Below are positions 7,116-16,159 of a DNA stretch of 64,000 nucleotides, piece after piece. This DNA comes from Streptomyces bungoensis (lineage in GTDB: Bacteria; Actinomycetota; Actinomycetes; Streptomycetales; Streptomycetaceae), in NCBI RefSeq assembly GCF_001514215.1, contig NZ_KQ948857.1, positions 20,204-84,203 on the forward strand, in the 5' to 3' direction. The notes below the pieces were generated by a model. The model was given only the letters and a program-made list of their open reading frames with translations, did not search any database and was not told the DNA's origin. The position numbers and the translations under genes are program-made. Position 1 is the stretch's first letter. Every line of letters starts with the position of its first letter.

Positions 7116-9049
7116 CGCGTATCCCCCGTGAATGTTGTGATTTCCGTACCCATGAACGCTGCTTCGGCCACGTCGACGGTGATCGTCCCGTCCGGGCCCG
7201 GGCAGCCGATGATCAGCTGGAACAGCGGCGCCAGTCCCTCCTCTCCGGTCACCGCGGCGAGCACGTCGGCGCGCAGGCTGTTGTGGATGCGGCCCACGGC
7301 GCCGGCCGCGGCCGCGGCGAGCAGGACCCGGTGCGCGATCCGGGCCGCCGCGGCGGTGCCGGCGTGCAGGTCCCGGATGTCGGCCGTGACCGCGTCGGCC
7401 GGGGCCGCGACGATCAGCGTCGCCGAGGCGCTGAGGTAGTCCGGGGCGAGCCAGCCCATCGCGTCCTGCCCGCGCTGGAGCAGCACCGTGGGCTCCAGAC
7501 CGTCCCGGACCGTCACCGGGCCCGGTCCGCCGAGCCGGTGGCAGCCGGGCTCCCAGCGGCGGGCCGACGCGTCGAGGCAGGGCCGGTGGACGACCAGGAA
7601 CGCGTCGAGCCGGTCGTCGAGGCCGTCGAGGACCGTAGCCACGTCGGTGGGCAGCGTCCCGAGCCGGCCCACCGGGTCGGCGCCCAGGGCGTTGAACACC
7701 CGGTGCCCGGAGTGCCGCCGCCGCACCAGCGCCAGGTGCCGGGCGACCGCCGGCAGGTCGGGGCCGCCGGGCGGCGGGTCCAGCGTGACCCGGCCGACCG
7801 GCCGCTCGTCCGGGCCCAGGTCGAGCAGCTCGCCCCAGGGGCCGGTCCGCCCCCGGTCACCCAGCTCGGCGACCGGGTCCGCCGCGACGCCCGCGTGCCG
7901 GGCCGCGTCCGTCAGGGCCGCCAGGACCAGGCCCGCCTCCTGCAGGCACAGCCGGGTCGCGTACCGGTCGTAGCGGTGGGAGACCTTGGACTCGCGCACC
8001 GTCAGCACCAGGGTGAACCGGGAGCCCGGTCCCGTTCCGGTGGACGGGGAGACCGGGACCAGCCGCGGATCGCCGGGCTCGACGTACCACGCGCCGGTGT
8101 CCGTCACCAGGTACAGCTCGACCGGGTAGAACCCCCGCGCCGACGCCGGCCCGCGGTGCGCCCAGCCGCCGGCGTGCGCGAGGTCGCCGGACTCCCAGCG
8201 CAGCGGGACGTGCACGCACCACAGCAGGGCGCGCAGCCAGTCGGGCACCCGGGGCCCGTCACCGGTGCCGAGGGGACGGACCGCCGCGGGCCGCTCCCAC
8301 CCGGGCTCCCCCGCGGGCAGCAGCGAGGCCGGGTCCAGCAGCAGCGCCCGCAGCCGCTCGGCCTGCGGCCAGGGCTCCAGCAGCGGCGCGCCCGCGCTGG
8401 TGCGCGGGCCGCGGCGGTCGAGGCCGGGCAGGGCGCGGGCGCCCGGCAGCGGGCGGGCCGGGCGGCCGAGGAACCGGGCCACGGCCTCCGCCGCGACGGC
8501 GGCGGCCGCCACGGCCCGCTCCACCTCGCCGACCGGCTCGGTGAGCCGGCCGGCGCCGGGCTCGAGCGCCACCTCGACCCCGCCGATCCGGACCAGGACA
8601 CCGGAGGCGGGCGACAGCGCGGCCTTCACCGACAACTGGCGCAGCGCCGCGTCCAGGGGCGGTAACCAGTCCGCCGGCGCGCCCACGACGGCCTCGGCGA
8701 CGAGCAGCGCAGCGCACCGCTCGTAGGGCGCGTCACCGGCCTGGTCGGCGACGGCGAGGAGTGCGCCGGGGATGTCCGCGGGGCGCGGCACGGCCTCCCG
8801 GCGCAGCGCGCCGCGGCTCTCCAGGTAGTCCAGTGCGCGGCCGACCATCGGGCGCCGGGCCTCCGGCACCCGGGCCAGGACCGCGGACTCGGCCGTCCGG
8901 CCGTCCAGCAGCGGCGCCAGGCGGTGCAGCAGCGGATGCAGTCCGGCCGGGCCCCGGTGGTGGCCGGTGCGGGTGGTCAGCAGCGTGCTGTCCGGTGCCG
9001 CCACCGCGTGCACGCCGCCCAGCAGCCGTGGGAAGACGTCAGGAGTCAT
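7109..9049 (-). CDS. Thiopeptide-cluster nitroreductase/SagB-like protein with N-terminal RRE-like domain
   Basis: 646 residues. Residues about 1-90 resemble a winged-helix leader-binding (RiPP recognition) domain: ALHP-like GLHPLLHRLAPLLDGR, then RRPMVGRALDYLESRGAL. The rest has scattered features of SagB-type flavin dehydrogenases: SARGFYPVELYLVTDTGAWY (about 310-330), HRYDRYATRLCLQEAGLVL (about 370-390) and a late GRIHNSLRADVL. It lacks the clean nucleotide-binding signature of the azoline dehydrogenase also present in this cluster (13719-15083). It overlaps the P450 gene upstream by 11 bases and TetR downstream by 7. The function is unknown; oxidation of another azoline or C-terminal tailoring are possibilities. 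Confidence 0.75.
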   Translation of the reverse strand: MTPDVFPRLLGGVHAVAAPDSTLLTTRTGHHRGPAGLHPLLHRLAPLLDGRTAESAVLARVPEARRPMVGRALDYLESRGALRREAVPRPADIPGALLAVADQAGDAPYERCAALLVAEAVVGAPADWLPPLDAALRQLSVKAALSPASGVLVRIGGVEVALEPGAGRLTEPVGEVERAVAAAAVAAEAVARFLGRPARPLPGARALPGLDRRGPRTSAGAPLLEPWPQAERLRALLLDPASLLPAGEPGWERPAAVRPLGTGDGPRVPDWLRALLWCVHVPLRWESGDLAHAGGWAHRGPASARGFYPVELYLVTDTGAWYVEPGDPRLVPVSPSTGTGPGSRFTLVLTVRESKVSHRYDRYATRLCLQEAGLVLAALTDAARHAGVAADPVAELGDRGRTGPWGELLDLGPDERPVGRVTLDPPPGGPDLPAVARHLALVRRRHSGHRVFNALGADPVGRLGTLPTDVATVLDGLDDRLDAFLVVHRPCLDASARRWEPGCHRLGGPGPVTVRDGLEPTVLLQRGQDAMGWLAPDYLSASATLIVAAPADAVTADIRDLHAGTAAAARIAHRVLLAAAAAGAVGRIHNSLRADVLAAVTGEEGLAPLFQLIIGCPGPDGTITVDVAEAAFMGTEITTFTGDTRC

Positions 9050-10190
9050 AGGCCTGCCCTGTGAGCACGAGCCGGCGGATGGACAGGGTGGGCAGCGGGT
9101 GGAACTCCACCGGCGCGCACACCGCCAGCCGGGAGAACCGGCCGAGGACCGCGCGCACCGCCGCGACCGCCTCCAGCTGGGCCAGCGGAGCGCCCAGGCA
9201 GTAGTGGACCCCGTGCCCGAACGACAGGTGGCGGCGGGTGGGCCGGTCCAGCAGGAAGCGCTCCGGGTCCGGGTTGAGCCCCGGGTCGTGGTTCGCGGAC
9301 AGGATCCACGCCGAGACCAGGGCGCCGGCCGGGACGGTGCCGCCGGACAGGGTGGCGTCGCGCGCCGCGATCCGGGTCACCTGGGCGAACGCCGGCCGGG
9401 TCCGCAGCGCCTCCAGCACCAGGTCGCCGACCCGGTCGTGCTCCCGCACCCGGGCGTCGAGCGGCGGGCTGACGCACAGTTCGTGGACCGCGGCGGCGAT
9501 CAGCGAGGTGGTGGTGACGTGGCCCGCCAGCAGGATCAGGCCGCTGAGCGAGGCGATCTCGTCGACCGTGGCCGGCACCCCGCCCACCTCGGCGGTCGCC
9601 AGCCGCGACATCAGGTCCCCCACCGGCCGCGCCCGCCTGGCCGCCGCCACGTCGGCGAGGTACCGGTGCATCGCGTCCATCTCGGCGGCGTCGCCCCGGC
9701 TGAACCCGATCGACCAGGTGCGGAACCGGTCGTGCTGCTCCTCGGGCAGCCCCAGGAAGCGGGCGATGACCCGGATCGGGAGCGGATAGGCGAGGTCGCG
9801 CACCAGGTCGAACCGTTCCGGCGCGAAGCCGGCCACGAGTTCCCCGGCGATCTCGTCGATCGCCCGGGTGAGGCCCTTCACCGAGGCGGGCGTGAACGCC
9901 TGGTTGACGATCCGCCGCACGCGGGTGTGGTCCGGCGGGTCCATCATCGTCAGGTTCCCCCGGCCGAGCTGCGCGGTGGGGGGCATCAGACGGCTCCGGT
10001 CCGAGGAGAACGACTCGCTGTCCGACAGCACGGTGCGCACGTCGTCGGCCCGGAACACGTGGTGCATGCCGGCGAGTTCGAGGACCGGGGTGTCCTGCCT
10101 GGCGTCGGCGAGCCAACGCAGCAGCCGGGTCCACCCCGCGCCGTCCAGTTCGGTCAGGGCCGGGAAACCGGCCGTCGGCGCCGCCCTCAC
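9039..10190 (-). CDS. getJ: Cytochrome P450, GetJ-type Ile8 oxidase of GE37468 thiopeptide
   Basis: 383 residues. The heme loop FGHGVHYCLG (324-333, Cys331), the K-helix ExxR (EALR, 260-263) and NHDPGLNPDPERF are all present. The I-helix reads AGHVTT (222-227), so the usual Asp/Glu before the Thr is Val. The GTG start overlaps the YcaO stop (GTGA). In the GE37468 pathway the P450 GetJ was shown to convert Ile8 of the core to beta-methyl-delta-hydroxyproline by double hydroxylation and cyclisation. The precursor here carries Ile8 in the identical core, and this is the only P450 in the cluster, which supports the assignment. Redox partners are not encoded nearby. Confidence 0.9.
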   Translation of the reverse strand: MRAAPTAGFPALTELDGAGWTRLLRWLADARQDTPVLELAGMHHVFRADDVRTVLSDSESFSSDRSRLMPPTAQLGRGNLTMMDPPDHTRVRRIVNQAFTPASVKGLTRAIDEIAGELVAGFAPERFDLVRDLAYPLPIRVIARFLGLPEEQHDRFRTWSIGFSRGDAAEMDAMHRYLADVAAARRARPVGDLMSRLATAEVGGVPATVDEIASLSGLILLAGHVTTTSLIAAAVHELCVSPPLDARVREHDRVGDLVLEALRTRPAFAQVTRIAARDATLSGGTVPAGALVSAWILSANHDPGLNPDPERFLLDRPTRRHLSFGHGVHYCLGAPLAQLEAVAAVRAVLGRFSRLAVCAPVEFHPLPTLSIRRLVLTGQAYDS

Positions 10191-12079
10191 GGGAACGGGT
10201 GGGGGTCGGGGTTCAGCCGGTCCCGGCTCAGGTCCGCGTCGAGCCGGCCGAGCCGCCGGGGCAGGCTCAGCAGCCGTGGCAGCCCGTCGATCCGCCGGTT
10301 GCGGTAGCCGAAGGTCATCGGCACCGCCCCGGGGACCAGGACCTTGACGCAGGTGAAGCCGCCGGCCCGGTGCTCGGGCGTGGTCTGGTCGACCACCAGC
10401 ACCTCGCCGACGCGCTCGGCCGCGGCCCGCAGGTCCACCGTCAGGTCGTCGCGGTCCGGGCGCAGCCGGTCGGGTCCGCCGACCTCGTCGATGCCGATGG
10501 TCGGGCCGCCGAAGAGGAAGTCGAGCCGGTGCGCGGCCTCCGGGTGCGCGTAGAGCGCGGAGTGGTCGGGCATGGTGACGACGCTGTACGGATCGCGGAC
10601 CATCCGCGCGGCCCGCTCCTCCTCCGCCGGGTAGCGCCGGATCACGTCGCTGAGGATCGGCCCCAGCTCGTTCAGCGCGTTCAGCAGCGCCCGCTCCGGG
10701 TCCAGCCCGGCCCCCGCGGTGCACAGCAGCGCGGGGCCCTTGCGCTCCGGGTGCGCGGCCATCACCCAGACGGCCGGGATGCCGTAGTCCGTCGTGATGT
10801 CGAAGGCGTGGATGCGGTACCCGGTGCTCGAGCTGATGGCGCCCGCCTGGAGGGGGACGCGCGGGTCGTGGCAGGAGTCCAGGTCGATCGTCGGCGGGAC
10901 CGTGCGGGTGTACCAGGTGCACAGGAAGGCGTCCCGCTCGACCGTCTCCATCAGCCCGTGCAGCGCGGCCTCCTCCCAGGAGGAGCCGAGGGCGCAGCCG
11001 TTGGACACCTCGTAGTACGAGACCGGGTCGTCGCCGCGGAGGCGGTGGCAGTAGTAGTACGCCAGGGCCTCGGGCACCAGGCGGGCGCCGCCGGTGGCGA
11101 ACGAGTGCGCCCACACCCACCACACCGGCCGGTCCGGGTCGAACCTGCGGTAGCGGAAGGACGGGTCGTCGTAGCTCTCGTCGGGATGGCGGCCGAACAC
11201 GTCCGGGTGCACGGCGTGCGCCGCGAGTTCGCGGTACGTGCCCCGCACGGACGTCCGCAGGCCGCCCGGGGCCACGCCGCCGTAGCGCTCCAGGGCTTCC
11301 AGGATCGCGGTCAGCTCGCTGGTGCGGTAGTCGCGGCTGCGGCCGTAGCCGGGCTCGGCCAGGTTGTCGAACCGCAGCGGCATCGAGGCGCCCGACATCA
11401 CCAGCCCGCCCTCCGCGCCGCGGTCGGTGCGCCGGATCAGGCCGCTGAAGGAGTCGACGTAGGTCTCGCGGACGGTGTCGAACTCGGCCAGGACGTCCCG
11501 GGTCCGGGAGCCGAACGGGGTGATCTTCGGGGCCGGTTCCGGCACGCGCCGGGCCCGCTCGGCCGAGTCCTCGGGCAGGGTTCCGCAGTGCGGGCAGAAG
11601 GGGTCGGGCAGGAAGCGGTGGCGGCGCGTCGCCAGGGTGGCCAGGTCGACCACAGCCACCTGGCGCGGCCCCTCCCGGCCGGCCGGCTCGTCCGCCACCA
11701 GGGCGGCGGCCGCGTCCGCCACGACCCCGGCGGCCAGTTCGTCGAGCAGCCGCGGCACGTCCCGCTCCAGCCGGGCGGCGTGCTCCTCGCGCAGCCGGGC
11801 CAGCCACGGCCTGCTCGCGTCGACCCGCTCCCGCCGCAGCTCCAGGCAGTGCGGGCAGCCCGCCGTGCCCGGCCGGGTCAGCGGCCCGACGACCACCCGG
11901 TCGACCTCGGTGTGCACGGCCAGCCAGGGGCGGTCGGCCGGGCCGTCCGCCGGGACGCGCCAGCTGTCGCTCGCCCGCACCTCGACGCCGAGGCGGGCGA
12001 GCGCGCCGGCCAGGCCGCTCGCCAGCAGCTCGGACGCCGCCGCCTGTTCGCGGCCGGTGTTCGTCAGTGTCCCCGTCAT
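10187..12079 (-). CDS. YcaO-domain azoline cyclodehydratase of thiopeptide pathway
   Basis: 630 residues. The N-terminal third carries two zinc-type CPHC pairs (Cys75/78 and Cys162/165), as in E1-like halves of these enzymes. The YcaO domain follows with the ATP-site signatures SELTAILEALERYGG and SNGCALGSSWEEAALHGLME. The protein ends in a Pro-rich PHPFP tail, expected for active YcaO cyclodehydratases. It phosphorylates the peptide backbone with ATP and closes cysteines of GetA to thiazolines, acting with the leader-binding partner encoded just upstream (12079-13722). It belongs to the TpdG/TbtG family. ATG overlaps the preceding TGA by one base. Confidence 0.92.
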   Translation of the reverse strand: MTGTLTNTGREQAAASELLASGLAGALARLGVEVRASDSWRVPADGPADRPWLAVHTEVDRVVVGPLTRPGTAGCPHCLELRRERVDASRPWLARLREEHAARLERDVPRLLDELAAGVVADAAAALVADEPAGREGPRQVAVVDLATLATRRHRFLPDPFCPHCGTLPEDSAERARRVPEPAPKITPFGSRTRDVLAEFDTVRETYVDSFSGLIRRTDRGAEGGLVMSGASMPLRFDNLAEPGYGRSRDYRTSELTAILEALERYGGVAPGGLRTSVRGTYRELAAHAVHPDVFGRHPDESYDDPSFRYRRFDPDRPVWWVWAHSFATGGARLVPEALAYYYCHRLRGDDPVSYYEVSNGCALGSSWEEAALHGLMETVERDAFLCTWYTRTVPPTIDLDSCHDPRVPLQAGAISSSTGYRIHAFDITTDYGIPAVWVMAAHPERKGPALLCTAGAGLDPERALLNALNELGPILSDVIRRYPAEEERAARMVRDPYSVVTMPDHSALYAHPEAAHRLDFLFGGPTIGIDEVGGPDRLRPDRDDLTVDLRAAAERVGEVLVVDQTTPEHRAGGFTCVKVLVPGAVPMTFGYRNRRIDGLPRLLSLPRRLGRLDADLSRDRLNPDPHPFP

Positions 12080-13722
12080 CAGTCCACTACCACCTTCACT
12101 GCCGATATTCCGAGCCGGACGACGCCGGGATCGTGGTCGAGGTCGACGACGGCCGCGTCCGGTGCGTGCAGCGCCACGGCGCGGCGCAGCTCCGCCAGCG
12201 GGACCGGGGCCGCGGTGGGCAGGCCGACGGCCTGGCCGGGCCGCGGCACCGGGGCGCTCCAGTTCCGCGGTACGAGGTCGGCGCGGCCGTGCAGGAGCAC
12301 CTGTTCGGCGAGTACGGCCCGTTCCAGCGCGCGGGTCGCCGCGGCCGCGTGGCTGACGCCGCAGGCGTACGCGGTGCCGTGGCGGCTGGTCGCCACCGCG
12401 GTGGGGACGTCGCCGTCCGGCACCACGCCCAGCCAGGCATCCCGGTCGCTCAGCCGCAGCTGCTCCAGCGCCGCGCGCACCCCGGCCGGGAGGTGCTCCT
12501 CGTGCACCACGCGCGCGAGGGGGCCGGTCCCGCCCGCCGCCCGGGACTCCAGGACGCCGAGCAGCGCCGTGGCCAGGGCGTCGTCCCGGGTCTCGGCCGC
12601 GGCGGTGCCCAGGGCCGGTCCGGCGCCCTCGCCGCGGCGCCGGGCCCGGTCGACGGGGACGAGCACCGGGGCGTCGTCGGCGACCCGGCGGCCGGGCAGC
12701 AGGTACCGCCCGGGCGCTGAGGCGATGCGGTCCGTCGCGGCGCGCAGCGCGTCCAGGCCGGCGTCGGCGCCGACGACCGGTTCGCCCGCGGCGTCGGTGA
12801 CCGCGCGCGGGTCGAGGGTCGACTCCAGGTGCAGCGCGAAGGCGTCGAGCACCACCCGGCGCCGGGCCTCGGCGTAGTCCGCGCCGTCCGCCACGATCTC
12901 CGCGTCCAGCGGCCGGACGGGGGACCGGCCGACGACCCGGGCCCGGGTCAGGTGCCGGGGCACCTGGGGCAGGTCGTCCTCGCCGATCTCGCGGACGACG
13001 CCGTGGACCGGGTCGACCGCCGCCATCACGCGTTCGTCGAACGGCCCGGTCACCTCACCGGCCGGGGCCGGCCGCCAGGGGTGCGGCAGAGCCCGCCAGG
13101 TGGTGGTCTCCTCGCGGGTGACCATGGGGCCGCTCCAGGGGTCGCCGGCTCCGAGGGCGGCGCGCCGCACGAGCTGCGCCGCGGCCGTGCGGACCACGTC
13201 CGGGCCAGGCCGCCCGTCGCGGAGGTCACCGCAGCGCAGGGCGGTGACGACCTCCGCGAGCTGCCCGGCGTCCATCGGCCCGGCGACGACCGCGGCGCGC
13301 TCGGTGAGGAGCACGACGCCGGCCCTGCCCGCACCCGCGGCGGCCCGTACCTCGTCGAACCAGTCGCCGAACAGCGGGCCGGCGCCCAGCAGGACGCCGG
13401 GGAGCGGAACCGCGCTGCGCTCCACCGCGCGGGCCAGGTCGTCCCGCTCGCCGGCATAGGTCACCTCACCGGGGGCGCCGAACCGGCGCAGGGCGCCCAC
13501 GGACAGCATCGCGTCCCGGACGCGGCGGGCCTGCGCGGCGTGCGCGTCACCCAGGGCACCGGCCGCCCGCTCGACGTCCCGGCCCTGCTCGACCCAGGCG
13601 GACACCATGCGGATCCAGGCGGACAGCCCGGTCGACAGCTCCAGCGGTCCCGACTCCGACAGGCCGTACGTCCTGCCCTCGTGATCGATCGTGTAGGTGT
13701 TCATCCGCCGGATCGTGCTCAT
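12079..13722 (-). CDS. TOMM leader-binding partner protein (Ocin-ThiF-like, TpdF/TbtF family)
   Basis: 547 residues. The N-terminal region (about 1-95) has the length and helix-strand pattern of a leader-binding domain; the C-terminal portion is the Ala/Arg-rich ThiF-like/partial-YcaO type seen in F-proteins of thiopeptide clusters (GTAYACGVSHAAAATRALER around 480). Such proteins bind the GetA leader and present the core to the YcaO cyclodehydratase; they are not catalytic alone. The ATG overlaps the stop of the dehydrogenase gene (ATGA) and the TGA touches the YcaO ATG. Assignment rests on position, length and weak family resemblance. Confidence 0.78.
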   Translation of the reverse strand: MSTIRRMNTYTIDHEGRTYGLSESGPLELSTGLSAWIRMVSAWVEQGRDVERAAGALGDAHAAQARRVRDAMLSVGALRRFGAPGEVTYAGERDDLARAVERSAVPLPGVLLGAGPLFGDWFDEVRAAAGAGRAGVVLLTERAAVVAGPMDAGQLAEVVTALRCGDLRDGRPGPDVVRTAAAQLVRRAALGAGDPWSGPMVTREETTTWRALPHPWRPAPAGEVTGPFDERVMAAVDPVHGVVREIGEDDLPQVPRHLTRARVVGRSPVRPLDAEIVADGADYAEARRRVVLDAFALHLESTLDPRAVTDAAGEPVVGADAGLDALRAATDRIASAPGRYLLPGRRVADDAPVLVPVDRARRRGEGAGPALGTAAAETRDDALATALLGVLESRAAGGTGPLARVVHEEHLPAGVRAALEQLRLSDRDAWLGVVPDGDVPTAVATSRHGTAYACGVSHAAAATRALERAVLAEQVLLHGRADLVPRNWSAPVPRPGQAVGLPTAAPVPLAELRRAVALHAPDAAVVDLDHDPGVVRLGISAVKVVVD

Positions 13723-15083
13723 CGGCTCCGCTCCTCGTCGCGCCGCGGGCTGGAGCCCACGATGAACTGGCCCACGCTGCACTCGACGAGCGGATCGCGC
13801 CCGGTGGCCTCGGTGAAGGCGACCGCGTCGTCCGTGCCCAGGGGGCAGCCCGCGAGCCCCATGGCGCTGCAGGTGCCGGCGAGCGCGTGGTAGAGCACCC
13901 CGGTGTTCTTCAGCACCACCGCGTAGCCCATGCCCTCGTACTTCCACATCACCCTGCCGACCCGGGCCGCCACGACCAGCAGCACCTGGGGGACGGCGCC
14001 GGTGGTCGACCCCTGGGAGGCGACCCGCAGCATCCGGCGCACGGCGTAGTCGTCCACCGGCCGCACCAGCTCCAGCTCGTGCCGGTGGGCGTCGTAGTGG
14101 TACATGCCGCTGTCCAGGCCCGCGCACCGGGTGACCACCGGGTACAGCTCCAGCTCGTACACCGAGCCGCCGGAGGGACGCGGGGAGCTGACGAACTCGA
14201 CCCCGTCCTCCTCGTGCACCCGCCGCACCCGCGCGGTGCGGTACAGCAGCTCGCCGAGCTGGGCGACCGAGATCGGCGCCGCGTCGTCGTGCACCCGCTC
14301 GGACCGGCGCCGCTCGCAGACGTCCAAGTACGAGCCCTCGTCCCGCCGGCGGTCCGCGAGGTCGGGTACGGCGAGTTCCACCCGGGGGCCCGGGTAGGGC
14401 GGCGGGGCGGCCGGCTCCGGATCGAGGCCCGCCGCGCGGCCCCACCAGGTGCCGCCGAACCCGTCGCCGACATAGCCGCGGTAGCCGAGCCGGCTGCGGT
14501 CGTGGAACAGCAGCTCGTGCGGCCCCCACTGGCGGTAGCGCAGCTCCCGCGCCTCCTCGCCGTCCGGGTCGGTCAGGAAGCCGGTGGCGAGCAGCTGCCC
14601 GCGCAGGGCGGCCGCCAGCCCGTCGGCCGCGGACGCCGGGCCGGCCCCGGGGTCGAGGGCGGCGGTCAGCAGCTCCCGCCGGTGCACCGTGATCTCGGCG
14701 CTGGCCAGCGGCGACTCCAGGATCAGCGCGCCGGCCTCGGCCCGGATGACCGCGAACCGGGACAGGTCCAGCCGCCCGTCCGCGGCGGGCGCCGCCCCGC
14801 GGGCGCGCAGCGGCCGTACGACGAACGCGACTCCGCGGTCGTCGCCGAACTCCTCGTGCAGCCAGCCTTCGCGGCGCAGCAGCTCGGTGACCTGGTCGTC
14901 CGCTCCGGCCGGCTGCCCGGCGCCGGCCAGCCGCGCGATCACCTCGGCCGTCGGGGGGCCGGCGGGCAGGCTGACGTGGTGCGGCCAGGCCATCAAGTGG
15001 GTGCGCCCGCCGCGCTCGGTGCTGAACACGCCGGCCCTCAGGCGCTCGGTCCGCTCGGCGGCCCTCTGCGGTGCCTGGGTCAC
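13719..15083 (-). CDS. SagB-type FMN-dependent azoline dehydrogenase
   Basis: 454 residues. The C-terminal nitroreductase-type flavin domain is clear: ERRRSERVHDD (257-267), SSPRPSGGSVYELELYPV (299-316), then MWKYEGMGYAVVLKNTGV (about 375) and a closing GCPLGTDDAVAF. It oxidises thiazolines made by the YcaO protein to thiazoles, using FMN. It belongs to the TpdE/TbtE family. The first 180 residues are a less conserved N-terminal domain. A GTG start overlaps the upstream stop (GTGA), and the open frame continuing further upstream is rejected because it runs inside the pyridine-synthase gene. Confidence 0.92.
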   Translation of the reverse strand: MTQAPQRAAERTERLRAGVFSTERGGRTHLMAWPHHVSLPAGPPTAEVIARLAGAGQPAGADDQVTELLRREGWLHEEFGDDRGVAFVVRPLRARGAAPAADGRLDLSRFAVIRAEAGALILESPLASAEITVHRRELLTAALDPGAGPASAADGLAAALRGQLLATGFLTDPDGEEARELRYRQWGPHELLFHDRSRLGYRGYVGDGFGGTWWGRAAGLDPEPAAPPPYPGPRVELAVPDLADRRRDEGSYLDVCERRRSERVHDDAAPISVAQLGELLYRTARVRRVHEEDGVEFVSSPRPSGGSVYELELYPVVTRCAGLDSGMYHYDAHRHELELVRPVDDYAVRRMLRVASQGSTTGAVPQVLLVVAARVGRVMWKYEGMGYAVVLKNTGVLYHALAGTCSAMGLAGCPLGTDDAVAFTEATGRDPLVECSVGQFIVGSSPRRDEERSR

Positions 15084-16159
15084 GATGCGCCCTCCTCGGC
15101 AGTCGTCGGTTCCTCGCGTGCGTCCAGGGCCGTGGCCACCAGGTGGCACAGCCGGTAGCGGCCGGCCGGTGCCACGCCGAGCCGGGACAGCTGGAGGTAG
15201 AGCAGGTTGACCGCGAAGCGGTAGACCGCGAACCAGTCGGAGGTGCGCACGTCCTCCCAGGCGGCCGACCCCACCAGCGCGCGGTGGAAGGCGCTGCGCC
15301 CGGTCAGTTCTGCGGTGAAGCCCTCGGCCATCGCGGGCAGGGCGAACTCGCCGCGTTTCTGGGCCAGTTCGGCGGCCTGGACGACCGGGGTGATCGCCCC
15401 GATCCAGTCCCGCACGTAGGCGGGCCGGTCCGGGCCGGTCGCCACCGCGAACAGGCGGCGGCGCAGCGCGGGTGCGGCACGGCGGGCGGCGGCGTCCCAG
15501 GCCGCGCGCACCTCCGGCGTGGCCTCGAGGTTCAGGTACGCCTCGGCGTGCGAGCGGAAGGACGTCGCGGCCGCGACCAGCCCGTCCCGGCCGAACTCCT
15601 CGGCGGTCGCCGCCATCAGGTCGGTACAGGCCGGGCCGAGCCGCTCCGCCGGCGCCGCGCGCAGCAGCCGTAACGCCGGCACCGTCGCCGCGTAGTGGAA
15701 GTCCTCCAGCAGGGCGCGCAGGGCCGCGTCCGTGCCGTCCGGTCCCTCCGCGTCCGCGTCGGTCCAGGTCAGCGAGTTGTCGGCCAGCCAGTCCTGCCGC
15801 AGTTCGACGCCGGAGCGGTCGGCGATCAGCTGCGCCCGGTCCCGGACCTGAGCGAGCGTCACCGTCCGGGTCGACGGGCTGGAGCGCAGCACCTCGTGCA
15901 GGCGTCCGTCGATCCGCGCCCGCACCGTGGCGGTCGCTTCGGCGGGACCGCGCACCCCCAGGCTCAGATGCGGCCCCCGCTGCCACTCCCGGGTCACGCG
16001 GAACCGGCAGCCGGCCGCCTCCGCCAGCTCGGCGCACTCCAGGAGCGGCCCTGCGAGGAGGCCGTTCCACCGGTCCTCCGCGTGGTAGGCGAACAGTGCC
16101 CGCTGCTCCGTGACGTCGCGGCCGGCGAGCGTCCCGGCCTGCCCCCGGGCCCCGGTCAC
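15080..16159 (-). CDS. Thiopeptide [4+2] pyridine synthase (TpdD/TbtD/TclM family)
   Basis: 359 residues, the expected size for the macrocyclising enzyme of pyridine thiopeptides. The fold derives from the LanB elimination domain: WNGLLAGPLLECAELAE near the start, HLSLGVRG in the first third, and a helical C-terminal half ending YRLCHLVATAL. The enzyme catalyses a formal aza-[4+2] cycloaddition between two dehydroalanines, expected here to derive from Ser1 and Ser11, then ejects the leader peptide as a carboxamide and aromatises the pyridine. No separate leader peptidase is therefore needed. GTGA overlaps link it to both neighbours. An internal GTG a few codons in is an alternative start. Confidence 0.88.
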   Translation of the reverse strand: MTGARGQAGTLAGRDVTEQRALFAYHAEDRWNGLLAGPLLECAELAEAAGCRFRVTREWQRGPHLSLGVRGPAEATATVRARIDGRLHEVLRSSPSTRTVTLAQVRDRAQLIADRSGVELRQDWLADNSLTWTDADAEGPDGTDAALRALLEDFHYAATVPALRLLRAAPAERLGPACTDLMAATAEEFGRDGLVAAATSFRSHAEAYLNLEATPEVRAAWDAAARRAAPALRRRLFAVATGPDRPAYVRDWIGAITPVVQAAELAQKRGEFALPAMAEGFTAELTGRSAFHRALVGSAAWEDVRTSDWFAVYRFAVNLLYLQLSRLGVAPAGRYRLCHLVATALDAREEPTTAEEGAS

